Shown here piece after piece: positions 53,428 to 63,625 of a DNA stretch of 64,000 nt. The stretch covers positions 93,943,727 through 94,007,726 of the forward strand of contig OX123186.2 in the NCBI GenBank assembly GCA_944739405.2, given 5' to 3'. This DNA comes from Euclidia mi. Its lineage: Eukaryota; Arthropoda; Insecta; Lepidoptera; Erebidae. Each line of letters opens with the position of its first letter. The first letter of the stretch is position 1. A program made the translations under genes and the position numbers. A model generated the notes under the pieces. The model made no database searches. It was not told the origin of the DNA and was given only the letters and a program-made list of their open reading frames with translations.

Positions 53428-53618
53428 TGACCTTCGTTTTGTCCCGAAGAGGGAACGTATTGATGAGCTACGGAGGCCACACGTTCTTCAGAAAGAACAT
53501 ATCTCGAGGCATGAAGCAAATATGGAAGTGTTCGACCCACCACAGCAAAGGATGTAAAGCTCACATCGTTACGCTCGAAGAAAAACCGATATTTCTATCG
53601 AAGAAACATAACCACTAA
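53428..53618 (+). CDS. mod(mdg4): FLYWCH alternative 3' exon, array unit 13
   Basis: Acceptor tggcctttttcag, two bases, 62 codons and TAA. The finger reads TFVLSRRGNVLMSYGGHTFF, WKCSTHHSKGC, AHIVTLEEKPIFL and KHNH. It is closest to unit 14 (YGG-x-TFFRK), probably a duplicate. All ligands are present. Confidence 0.85.
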
Positions 53619-53689
53619 GTACCTTAAATAACTTATATTATCTTTATATTGTGTATATTATATAAAATTCTAGCGCTACTGCGCACATA

Positions 53690-55130
53690 ACATAACATAA
53701 CATAACATAACATATCTTCACGCCTTTTATCCCCGAAGGGGTAGGCAGAGGTGTATTACACACCCACATTTCGCCAGATGGGTGAAAATCATTTAAAATG
53801 ACCATTTTGATAGCAAAATTTGTCCACACCCGATATTTTATGATACAGTTATTTTTACTATGTAAAACCTACCTATTAGTACTCTGATGTATATCATCTA
53901 ACTATATAACATACACATCCATATCTGTTGCGCATAATTAACTCATTATATTCCTTCGCACTCATCAAAGTCGGATAATATCCGTACAAAATAATGTGTC
54001 CTCTTCACGGGCTGCGTGACAAAAGTTATCTAAATAAATTTATTAGCTACAGTATTTACTTATTGATGAACATTTGTCAAAACGTAGTTAATGGCCCTTG
54101 ATTAGGGTAATAAATAATTTATATTTATTACTAAAAAAAAAAAATTCGAGTAGGTACAAAATAATGTCCATTATTTTGTTCATTTTTGCTATTCATTTTT
54201 GTAACGTGCAATTTGGTATTATTTAGAATTTGTAAAATGGCATCACTCAAACTATAATGAGCCAATCACATGCCGGAATCTATTATGAGTCGGCCATTTT
54301 GTCCTCGAGTGAAAATAGTGAATGACGCGTGTTTTTTTGTCAGCGAGCAAAATTCCAACTTTAATTTGTCAGTTTTGTTTTGTTTCCAGCAACGTGAATG
54401 AGTGAATCCTTATATTATTAAATTAATCAACTAAGTACATTAGTATTGACATTTATTGAAATGCAAAGTGGTTGTAACTCATTGCGATTTCTGTATTAAC
54501 GTATTTGAAATTACTTTCAAAGTACAACGGTTTTTCATTTTTGTTATGATTTTAGTTATGTTACAAAAAGGAAAATATAACAAAAATGAAGTAAAGTCGC
54601 AATCATATTGCTGATAAGATTTTAATAATTAAATTTGTGAGTGTATTTTTGTTGTTTTTAATATGAATCCGTATGTCTGTCAGTTTGTTCAAATTTAATT
54701 CATAAAACAAATGATAAAAAATACAGTGTTTTATTGCGAAACACAATAATTTCATTTCATTTCATAATTAATCAATAAAATAAATAAGATTCGGATAATA
54801 TATGGGTATTGTAACCGAGCCCTAATATTTCATTTTTGTTATTTTTTGTTACGCGTTTCATCTTTGTTACATTTTCATTTTTGATTCATTTTTGTCACAA
54901 TGGTCATTTTAAATGATTTTCACCCAGATATGTTTCGGTCCCAATGTAATAGGGGGCGAGCCTATTTCCATCTACCGAGCACATTATTAAGCGAGCGATA
55001 ATTAACATTTTTAATACACACATAACTTCGAAAAGTCAGAGGTGTGTGCCCGGGGTAGTTGGGGATCGAACCCGAGACCATCGACTCGGCAGTCCGTTAC
55101 GTACACCACTGGGCTACCGCCGCTATGATT
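53690..55130 (-). repeat. SINE, antisense, split by a DNA transposon
   Basis: A (aacat)n tail, then ccccgaaggggtaggcagag and cccacatttcgccagat, is interrupted at 53780. It resumes at 54926 with agatatgtttcggtcccaat, the body agcgagcgataattaac and the tRNA-like head gaacccgagaccatcgactc through caccactgggctaccgccgc. The body equals that of the SINE at 9185-9411. Confidence 0.88.
53780..54925. mobile_element. 1146-bp DNA transposon with AGAT target duplication
   Basis: The terminal inverted repeats gggtgaaaatcatttaaaat (left) and attttaaatgattttcaccc (right) match exactly over at least 24 bp. AGAT occurs on both sides (53776-53779, 54926-54929). Removal restores an uninterrupted SINE, so the boundaries are secure. 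The interior is AT-rich with no transposase ORF; several short attttgtta motifs repeat. Non-autonomous. A 4-bp target would fit, for example, Chapaev- or Ginger-like groups. Confidence 0.9.
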
Positions 55131-56146
55131 GACTGACAACGCATAGACAAAATTACTGGGCGTATGTATATCACATTTGACATGTATTTTCCATATATCG
55201 ACCGCAGCGCAGGGATGTACTAAGAAGGGATTTTTCGAAATGGGATCCGGCAAAGTACATAAACTGCGGGCGTCCTCTAGTTATGTATGTAATGAGAGTC
55301 AACGGCAGTATTTATACAACGGATATGAAGAATATTGAGACTCACAATAATATTTGGGATAATACATTTTTGGTCATTATCGTGTGAAGGATTGTTTCCA
55401 CCATTATTAATCCTTTACATCTTAAGTTACTAATAATCCTAGTAATCTCCGGGAAACTATTTACCTTATTTCACAGAAGTGTTTATTGGAAATTTTGTTG
55501 ATTAACGATTGATGGTTGTTATAGACTGAAACATTTTTAAAATTAGTAATTCATGATAGTAGACTAGAATTACCGCGAGGTTGCCTGGTAATTGGCGAAT
55601 AGTAGGTAAGTAATTTTTTAAATTTTTGTTGTGATCGCATTTTTGATGACATTTTATTTATTTGAAAATTAAATTTACCTATAAGAAATGTTTTGAGAAG
55701 AATTTGCAACAATTTGATAAAATTGTGAAGATATGTTTAGAAGCTAAACAAAATTCCATCTACCTGTTTACACCTCGCTGACATTAAGTTGCGGCGAGAA
55801 GTTAGGAAATGCGAACTAAATTTTTTGTCCATTGTCTATATATTTTCATTTATTTTTCAAAATAATAAAATACATTTCTTACAAAATACGTTGTATTTCA
55901 ATTCAAAGAAAAATATTTTATTCTTGTACGAGAATATGTAATCTAAATAAATCCTTTATTGTTTATGCACTCAAACCTGCCATGTAAATCACTCTGTTTA
56001 TTCATGAACAACGTATGAAATTTAGTTCAGTACTTTTTGAGTTTACCGCGAACAAACTGACGATAGAGAGTTATAGACACCCCTGGCATATTTTTGTGCA
56101 AAACAAATGTTTGTGGTTTATTAACAAAACGCCCTTTTTATTTCAG
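55131..56146. other. Inter-exon spacer
   Basis: About 55200-55290 (gtactaagaagggatttttc, gcgggcgtcctctagt) looks like an antisense RTE-like 3' fragment. The remainder is featureless. Confidence 0.4.
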
Positions 56147-56337
56147 TTTTCTTTACAATAAATAAAAGAGGCAACAAAATGCTGGTCTACGGAGGTTACA
56201 CTTACTTCAGGAAGAAGAAAACCCTCGGTCTGAAGCAATCTTGGAACTGTTCTACTCATCATAGCAAGGGGTGTAGGGCTACAATAACTTGTATAGACAA
56301 TAGCGTGGTATATGTGAGGGCTATGCATAACCACTGA
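56147..56337 (+). CDS. mod(mdg4): FLYWCH alternative 3' exon, array unit 14
   Basis: Acceptor ccctttttatttcag, two bases, 62 codons and TGA. The finger reads FFTINKRGNKMLVYGGYTYF, WNCSTHHSKGC, ATITCIDNSVVYV and MHNH. All ligands are present; sister of unit 13. Confidence 0.85.
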
Positions 56338-57065
56338 GGAGTTCTTCCTATTAAAAATGACGTATTTTTGGCTAATGTAGAATGGCGTATTGCCAAATAA
56401 ATAGCAGTTAAATGTTGCATATTTAAGATAACACTAAAAATACAAGTGTACACTTTTATCTAAGGGATTTAAGTGGTATTAGAAGTGCTTGCAGATTTTG
56501 AGTTCTTTTTATTATTTTACTTTATTCATGTATATGAAGTACTGACGTACATATATACTCTTATAGATGTAGTTCAGCTCTGAAGATAATTATTATATCA
56601 AATTTAAAACGTATGCAGTAGTTCTATATTTTTTAATGTGTGTATGGACAATTTTTATCGTGTAGTCAAGTGTGTGTATCTTTTGATATGATAATGAATA
56701 TCTTGAACTAAATATTTGTATTTTATTACAAATTAAACTATAGATATAAATAATATCACGCTACATTCTCGCAGTAAAGCATGACCTGCCTTTGTATTGG
56801 CTAGTTGTCAAAAGGCAGGACTAGTTATACTGTGTAAATATCTTGATATATACCGTATGTGCATTCAAATCAGGTTTGATTTTATTAGATATGTTTACTA
56901 ATCAATAACGTTAGTAGAAAAGTACGCAGTTACGCAACTTTTCTTATATTTGCAGTTTTCACGTTACAAATTCTGAGCATGGTGCCCTTTGACTGTTTGC
57001 CAGCTGAAGAAATAATGAAAATGACACTTCTTCAAATATAATCAAAATAAATATTATCTTTTCAG
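56338..57065. other. Inter-exon spacer
   Basis: No recognised feature. Confidence 0.35.
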
Positions 57066-57253
57066 TGACCTTCATCACGTCGCAAAGAGGTAAAAAAATG
57101 TTATGCTACGAAGGCTACAGATACTATAAAAAGTATAGTAAAGGATGCAAGGATCGCTGGGTGTATTCCACACACGAGCCAAAAGGATGCCGAGCTTGTA
57201 TCATCACTGTAAACCCCAATGTGATCAAATTTGGACCTGAACATAATCACTAA
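57066..57253 (+). CDS. mod(mdg4): FLYWCH alternative 3' exon, array unit 15 (first Cys replaced)
   Basis: Acceptor aatattatcttttcag, two bases, 61 codons and TAA. The finger reads TFITSQRGKKMLCYEGYRYY, WVYSTHEPKGC, ACIITVNPNVIKF and EHNH. The first zinc cysteine is tyrosine (WVY instead of WVC), although Cys residues occur nearby. The copy at 57791 retains WVC, so the change arose after the duplication or was not shared. Splicing and frame are intact. Confidence 0.8.
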
Positions 57254-57304
57254 ATATAGTAAAGGAAAAATATGAATAATTAGTTCTGGCTTTTTTTACT
57301 TCGC

Positions 57305-57480
57305 CTTTTTCTTCTACAGCCTTTAGCAGTCGACTGCTGCGCTAAAGTCCCTTCTAATTTACTTCACAGTTATAACCAGTAGCACTGTGAGTCAATAGAA
57401 GGATATGGCCTACTATACCACGCTGGTCAGACGGGTTGGTGCAGGGTTTGATGCCGAGTTTGCCGTCTCTTCGTGAAGAT
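57305..57480 (+). repeat. Dispersed repeat, copy C (diverged)
   Basis: Contains agtcgactgctgcgctaaag and ggcctactataccacgctgg, as in the copies at 37400 and 45605, with an insert of about 20 bases. Confidence 0.6.
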
Positions 57481-57790
57481 GCTAACCTTTTTATCGTGCA
57501 ACAATTGCCTATTAATATACAAAGACTTCTTGACTGTAAATCGTAAATATAAATCGTCAATTTTGATGAATGAATTAATAATTAGATATTGGCATTTTAT
57601 CGGTGCTTTCTCTCGACTCTATCACCAACAGCAGCAGTAGCCAGTGTAGTTTTTGTAAGACAGTTTATCGAGCTAGATAAGTATACAAGTATACTTAGAT
57701 GAATATTAAGACTATGTATATTAAAGCTAAATGGCCGCATGAAAGACCTAGAAGAATTTCTAGAAATTCAAAATTAGGGCACAAAAGAAA

Positions 57791-57903
57791 TATACTAAAG
57801 GATGCAAAGATACTTGGGTTTGTTCCACACATCACCGGAAAGGATGCAGGGCATCCATCATCTCAAAAAACCTTGCTTTTAGTTTTATTTACCAAACATA
57901 ACT
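57791..57903 (+). pseudogene. FLYWCH exon remnant, array unit 16, truncated by a SINE
   Basis: The frame starting at 57791 reads YTKGCKDTWVCSTHHRKGCR and then ASIIS, clearly a copy of unit 15 (YSKGCKDRW...). No acceptor or N-terminal half is recognisable upstream. The end is frameshifted: cataactgg gives the remains of HNH in the next frame, and a SINE 3' end starts right there. A dead partial duplicate. Confidence 0.8.
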
Positions 57904-57985
57904 GGCGAAAAGTGGGTGTGTAATACACCTCTGCCTAACCCTTCGGGTATAAAAGGCTTGAAGTTATGTTATGTTAGTTTTATTT
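57903..57985 (+). repeat. SINE 3' end
   Basis: tggcgaaaagtgggtgtgta, acacctctgcctaacccttc and a tatgttatgtta tail: the shared SINE 3' module, fused to the end of exon remnant 16. Confidence 0.75.
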
Positions 57986-58321
57986 GTTCTCATGTGTAAA
58001 TATTTATATTTTTCTTCTACCACCATTATATAACCATCCCCAGGCATCTTTTAGCAACAAGGTCGCCAATTGTACTCTGTGTAATCATGATAAATACGAA
58101 CTAGTGACCACTTTAGTGTCTGTTATGGCGTTCCCTCAGAGAATACCAGTGATTTAGGTTGGTTTTTAAAGGTAATTGAGATTAAACCTACTACCGCCAT
58201 GTTTCGAGTACTTATCCGATATTACAATTTGACTCATGTGTCATGCTAGCCGATGTACATACTTAACTGCATACCACCTATAAACTGATCCCAATTTTTT
58301 ATTATTTAATTTTAATTACAG

Positions 58322-58527
58322 GTATAATATTCACAGTATCTCAAAAAGGCAGGCCCTTGATTCGAATCGGTGGCTACAGCTTCCACATTCATTCGAAAAT
58401 GAACCACAAAACGAGATGGGCATGTTCCACACATAGGTCAAAGGGCTGCAGAGCACACATTTATACTTTAGATAATGAAATAATAAAAATCAATAATGAT
58501 CATATACATAATTCGTGTAATTATTGA
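58322..58527 (+). CDS. mod(mdg4): FLYWCH alternative 3' exon, array unit 17 (H-I-H end)
   Basis: Acceptor aattttaattacag, two bases, 67 codons and TGA. No start codon precedes the domain in frame. The finger reads IIFTVSQKGRPLIRIGGYSF, WACSTHRSKGC, AHIYTLDNEIIKI and DHIH, followed by a short NSCNY tail. It belongs to the subgroup with units 2, 9 and 18. All ligands are present. Confidence 0.83.
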
Positions 58528-60321
58528 AAAGATTGTGCAATAATACAAAAATTAGCCCTTTATATAAGCTAGCCCTCTGCTTGACACGAGTCTCTTCTGA
58601 CTATAGGAAAGATCAGGCAGTACATTTAGTTTGCTAAGCTCTACCTAGTTTGCTAAGCTAAAATAATAAAATATTTTGAACGAAAAATAAATTTGGTACT
58701 CAAAGATGATATTTTGCATCGGTGGATTTGCAAGTGCCAGGTTCGCAATGCGTAATCAAACCAGTCAGTTTGAAAGATGACTGTCCTTTAATTTTTCTGG
58801 GAAATAGCAATATTTCTAATGGTGCTTATCGTGAGACGACGAGTGGAAACCGGATCTCCTATTTAGGTATACTGCTCCCCTGTTCGGCCGCTTGCCAATA
58901 ATAGCATCTCTCATTAAGCTGATGATTGTTATTGAAGGAAAATTGATTCATACTCATTTATGTTTATATAAACCTTTTATTTTTTATAAGTATTTTATCC
59001 TGTTTAATCTGTATTTTGTGTCTGTTGTTTTTAAATAATACTAAATGATTATACTTATTCATACTACTCATACTGTATACATATACATTTTTTATTAAAA
59101 CATATAGCAATATGATTGACTGATGTAGTTTCATTTCAGTATATATATTTTTAGTAGGTATTCGAAAAGTTTGTAGTCTGTGAAAAATAAAAGCATACAA
59201 TGATGTTAATTCAGAAGTTGGGTTTGAAGAATTTCAACGTGTTTTTGAAAATCAGAATACTCTTTTTAATAAAAGAAAAAGAAAGCCATTATTTTAAACA
59301 GATATTTTTAGTTATAGACCTCAGATTATTTAACACTTTGAAGGACAGTTAACGCCTATAGACGTGATAACAATAAAACTTCAATTGTGTCTCTGTAAAA
59401 CTTATAAGTATTTTTACATTTTGACATTTTTAATTTGACATAATTTGTAATTTTATTTATTTTGTTTTGACATTGTTTGATTTGACATTGTTATTTTATT
59501 AATTTTTTTTGACATTTAAAATTACTTAAGTAATATATTATTATTCTTAAATTGACAATCAATACAATTTTCTGACATTTTAAATATAAGTATGACATTT
59601 TATTGTCGAAATTTTTATTATTTTTAAAAATTACTTAAGTAATATATTATTATTCCTAAATTGACATTCAATAATATTTTCTGATATTTTAAATATATTA
59701 CATTTTATTGTTAAAATTTTATTATTTTTACATATTGTTTGCAACATGTATTTTACTATGTATGAGCATGTAAAGTTGTGAGTTTGATGTGGGCATTATT
59801 AAACATATAAACAAATAGTTGTGGCAACCTGTCTGATGGCTTTGGCTGACATGCTTATGCATACACCTTCTGGTGGCGTGGAGGCATAGTGATACAGATC
59901 GTGCTGACTCCCTCAATCAAGGTTGAGCCGTACGATTGCTGTTGAATGCGGGCCATCAGTGGGCCGAGTCAGTCAAAAGCGTCAGATGATTACCTGCATT
60001 GTACTTGCATACTAAACCCTTTTTTGTCTGGACTTTAAAAGATGAAGAAAAGACTAAAGAAACTGAAGTGACCCAAAAAACAACAATGACCTGAGTTTGT
60101 TCCGGCCTTTCTTCTCAAGAAGTCATTTAGCGAGGAAAAGCCGGCATCATCTAAAATAGGGTTTTGACATGTATAAGTGTTGTAAACAACCAAAATGCAG
60201 AAATAAATATGTCTTTATGTCTGTCTTTATGTCTTTCTCGTTTACTGTCCGTGAAAGTGTTAACTTATTAAAAAGAATAGTATATCTTGTGTTGTAGTTC
60301 TCTGCATTGGTACAATTATTA
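58528..60321. other. Inter-exon spacer
   Basis: Very AT-rich, with the tandem duplication at 59518-59735. A GC-richer block at 59830-60000 (gctttggctgacatgcttat, gggccatcagtgggccgagt) is probably old repeat. Confidence 0.4.
59518..59735. repeat. Tandem duplication of ~110 bp
   Basis: aaattacttaagtaatatat begins both copies (about 59518 and 59629), and each continues through ttaaattgacaatcaata-like sequence to attattttta. GACATTT motifs recur through 59400-59700. Confidence 0.8.
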
Positions 60322-60805
60322 TGCCTCCTCTACACTACTCGTGAAATTCCTGTAGCTAAAGTCCGAAGTGCGACACTACACACTCGTTCAACTTGGCGAG
60401 GAGCTCATTCGCTCTGTGGTGCCGATAGGATGCGCACGTTTGTGATGGATGATAAATTATTTTCTTATGACATTATTTGTATAATTATCTTTATGAAATT
60501 CGTCATTGGGGTCCCAAATAACTGTCTCTGTTTGCAGAATTTCGAAGAACAACATATTTGCTCCTGTGAGCACTTTATATTGCTCATAATCGTGTTACAC
60601 GCACTTTTCTAACGAAGTCGGCCGAGTAGTGTCAGAGAGGTACTTCGTGAACCCACTTCGTGCAACTCTGGGCCCTTTGACTCGGGTGCAAAAACCGACA
60701 ACAAATGGAAGTTGGCCGAGGCGAGGCAAAGTTTAACGAGGTAAGCCGAAGTGCCTCTCTGCACTATCGTATTTGTCTAAATTCGTAAGTATTGTAGAGG
60801 AGGCA
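60322..60805. mobile_element. PIF/Harbinger-type MITE
   Basis: Flanked by TTA on both sides (60319-60321, 60806-60808). The inverted repeats are tgcctcctctaca (left) and tgtagaggaggca (right; the read is attgtagaggaggca). The interior is GC-richer, with inverted cgaagtc/gacttcg-like motifs. TTA duplication is the Harbinger signature. No transposase. Confidence 0.88.
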
Positions 60806-60943
60806 TTACATTCACAAAACATCTAATTTTGAAGTTACGTCAAGTTTTTGATTTGGTATGTGTTCAATTTGCATGTAATTTGCATAGTAGATTGATTTGT
60901 CAATAAATTAAACTGTCCACCAAAAATTGTGTGTTCATTTCAG

Positions 60944-61182
60944 ATATAATGTACACGCTGTCACAGAAAGGCAAGCGGTTAATCCGCGTGGGACACTACA
61001 CATTCTTCGCTCAAACTAAACAAAATAGTAATATGAAAACAAGATGGGCATGTTCTACGCACGCTACGAAGCGCTGCAGAGCTAATATTCATACTGTGAA
61101 CGACAGTGTAGTCAAAATAAATAATATGCACAACCATTATTTTAGTAGACCGTTAGGACTACCCAACGGCCTACAAAATTAA
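60944..61182 (+). CDS. mod(mdg4): FLYWCH alternative 3' exon, array unit 18
   Basis: Acceptor gtgtgttcatttcag, two bases, 78 codons and TAA. The finger reads IMYTLSQKGKRLIRVGHYTF, WACSTHATKRC, ANIHTVNDSVVKI and MHNH. A 14-residue tail (YFSRPLGLPNGLQN) extends beyond the last His, longer than in the other units. All ligands are present. It is the last FLYWCH unit in the window. Confidence 0.84.
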
Positions 61183-61489
61183 TACTAAATACATAATATA
61201 CAAAAATTCCACCTTGCTAGTGTCTCTCACTGCTTCAAAATCTGTAAGCAAAAATACCTATACCATACATACCTTTTGGAGTTAGCGCCTTTAGGTACCG
61301 AGTCCAAAGCATGTATGTTTGGCGCTGGTCGAAACCATGCTAATGTTATCTAAACAGTATGTAAACATCATATATACGGTCGTCATTTCATAGATCTCAT
61401 GGGATATTTAGCCCTTATTTATTACAGTCAGATATCTTTATATCTAGTCCCGATATGACTTTGGTACTCAAATATTTATATATGTTTAC
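61183..61489. other. 3' flank of unit 18
   Basis: No feature recognised. Confidence 0.35.
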
Positions 61490-62388
61490 TAGAGGACGCC
61501 AGCAGCTACGCCTGCATTTTTTTTAAATTTACCCATTTTGGCCGATTCCGTGGGAATTTCGGGAAATCCCTTCTTAGTGCACCCCTACAAGGAACATACA
61601 TGCCAAAGGACAATGGCAGATCTCCATACATCGAAATGTCTGAAATTAAATTGAAGCGCACCGTAATAAAAAATATATAAAAAAATCGGCGTAAGTAACA
61701 GAGTCTATAAATGATTCTATTTTCACTCGGGAAACCCGGAAAAACAAGATATCGGTGTTTTAGTTTTTAGATAAGAATGAACAATGTAGGTACGTTTGAA
61801 ATAACAAATGAAATTATGTCAGATTGACATCAAAACGCAGAAGTATTTGTAGCATCTAACTGTCACAGCCAAAGACAAAAGAAGAGCTGCACATTTTAAA
61901 TCGATTTTATGTGAAATCGATACAACATTAAAACGATGTTGTGACGTTTTTATTTGATTTAAAAGTTGTTTTGCTTCAAAAATGATTAGCTTATTGATAT
62001 AACGTTAATTAAAGATTACATAACTGTATTTTAATAATTATATTTTAATAATCGATACGGATAAATAGCACTCTCGTCTATTCCTGTCACACCATTGTCT
62101 ATGGCAACAATCAAATAAGAAAGTAGTTACCTAGTTCGTAATCAATTGGAATGCTTTTTATCATCATAAAATACTCCAGCTTTAACGAGAAAAAGTGAAA
62201 ATATTAAAAATCGTAGAAAAATAAAACAATTTGTTTTGTTCATATGAAGTTTAAGGTCGCCACAACAAACTCAGACCGAATTCTGCCATTGTTCTTTCAG
62301 CTTCCTGCGCCCAATAGTTTCGGCTGTAGCGTGTCTGTCAGTCAGTCAGTAACGCAAGGATTTTATATATTACGATTTTGCATTATAC
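61490..62388 (+). repeat. RTE-like 3' repeat, interrupted
   Basis: Same family as 29025-29212. It begins agaggacgccagcagctacg, breaks after catgccaaa (61607), and resumes with tttcagcttcctgcgcccaa at 62295, ending tatatattacg. Confidence 0.85.
61608..62294. mobile_element. 687-bp insertion with short inverted ends
   Basis: Bounded by ggacaatggcaga (left) and the complement of tctgccattgttc (right), with one mismatch. Comparison with 29025-29212 shows the repeat joined at the site without duplicated bases. The interior is AT-rich with no ORF. Confidence 0.7.
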
Positions 62389-62689
62389 TACTTATTTCTG
62401 GATTAATACCATAAAATAATTATGTTTAATTTACCCTTAGCTTCAGGTTTCCAAATTTAAATGGAAGACAAATCACGGCTGATAATATTTTAGGAATCAA
62501 GTTCTGGGTAAACTTAACTATTAACTTATTGCAGGTAAACAAACAATGTGTGTATGAAATCTAGTTAAGTATGTGTTATTCTGAGCAGCTGATAAAAGCG
62601 CATGTAAAGATAACAAATTGTCGAATAAATCCTATACAACTGTAAAGATTGTTTCATTTCAGTCGGACTATTACTGAACTATTCATATT

Positions 62690-62842
62690 CAATCGTTTTT
62701 GCTGTTCCCGTGGCAAATTCGCGCAATCCCTTCTTAGTTCACCCCGTACGGTCCCCAAAGCAAATTTCGAGTTCTTGCGTCTCGTAGTGACACCTGTAGC
62801 TTGTCTGTCAGTCAGTAACGCAATCATTTTATATATAAAGAA
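62690..62842 (+). repeat. RTE-like 3' repeat, diverged copy
   Basis: cccgtggcaaattcgcgcaa, cccttcttagttcacccc and gtctgtcagtcagtaacgca to atatataaag match the family with many differences. Confidence 0.7.
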
Positions 62843-62889
62843 AGAGAAATAAACCAGCAAATAAAACTAAGTATTTACATTTATGTTGG

Positions 62890-63000
62890 TCTATGTCGAA
62901 GACACGATGGCGTAGCGCCATTGCAACCGACTGCCAGGCAGAAGAACGCGGGTTCGGTCCTCGTTAAATTAAATATTTATGTGCGTGAATTGTCCGCTCA
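62890..63000 (+). repeat. SINE-like tRNA-derived fragment
   Basis: gatggcgtagcgccattgca, then gcgggttcggtcctcg, resemble the head of the SINE at 3735. Body truncated. Confidence 0.5.
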
Positions 63001-63625
63001 ATTTAGACATCCAATGGTGAAATAATTCGCACCCAGCTGAAAAGCGGTATGATTGTTCACAATACCATCATAAATTAAATCTAAAAAATCTTCATAGATC
63101 CGACACCCGGAAAAAAATAAAAATTCAGACATGCGGTTCAAAGTTACAAAAACTTTTATTAACAGTTTTCTTAGTTGAATCTTATTGGAAATCGATTTAC
63201 ACAGAACTATTCTTGAGCGAACCCCGGCGATTGCCCGAACATGCGCGCTTATCCACACGCAAAACTTTCGCTCAACGGAACTCGCGACAAGATAATGATA
63301 GAGATTTATTTATTGCATAGCTGTGAACAATAGTTCTTATTATTGAAGCAAATAGCAAAGTAAAAATACAATTTAAGAAAAAAAAATAGTAACATACGGG
63401 TACAACATTTTCATGGAATACATACATTGCAGACCAAGTGCAAAACAAAATAATGACTGTCCCTTTTTAAATAATGTCTAAAATCAATGAAAATCTCTAA
63501 ATACCTGAGCAGATCGAAGCTTTATACACGCGCATGCGCTCGCAAGCTCTACTTTGCGCTTAGCTATAATTATGTGCCTTGGCCCCGATGCTGACAATTT
63601 AACAGACACTCCTAAGGCTCAGTCC
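63001..63625. other. No recognisable gene
   Basis: AT-rich spacer after the SINE fragment, with no supported feature. Confidence 0.35.

Noticed and set aside
29654..61182. FLYWCH units as eighteen separate small genes starting at internal ATG or GTG codons
   Set aside because: Acceptors and a common two-base phase sit exactly at the start of the domain, several frames contain no start codon (43565, 46878, 58322), and internal starts would cut the domain.
62661..62720. Acceptor-like cattTCAG as a nineteenth FLYWCH unit
   Set aside because: The following sequence has no FLYWCH residues and matches the RTE-like 3' repeat soon after.
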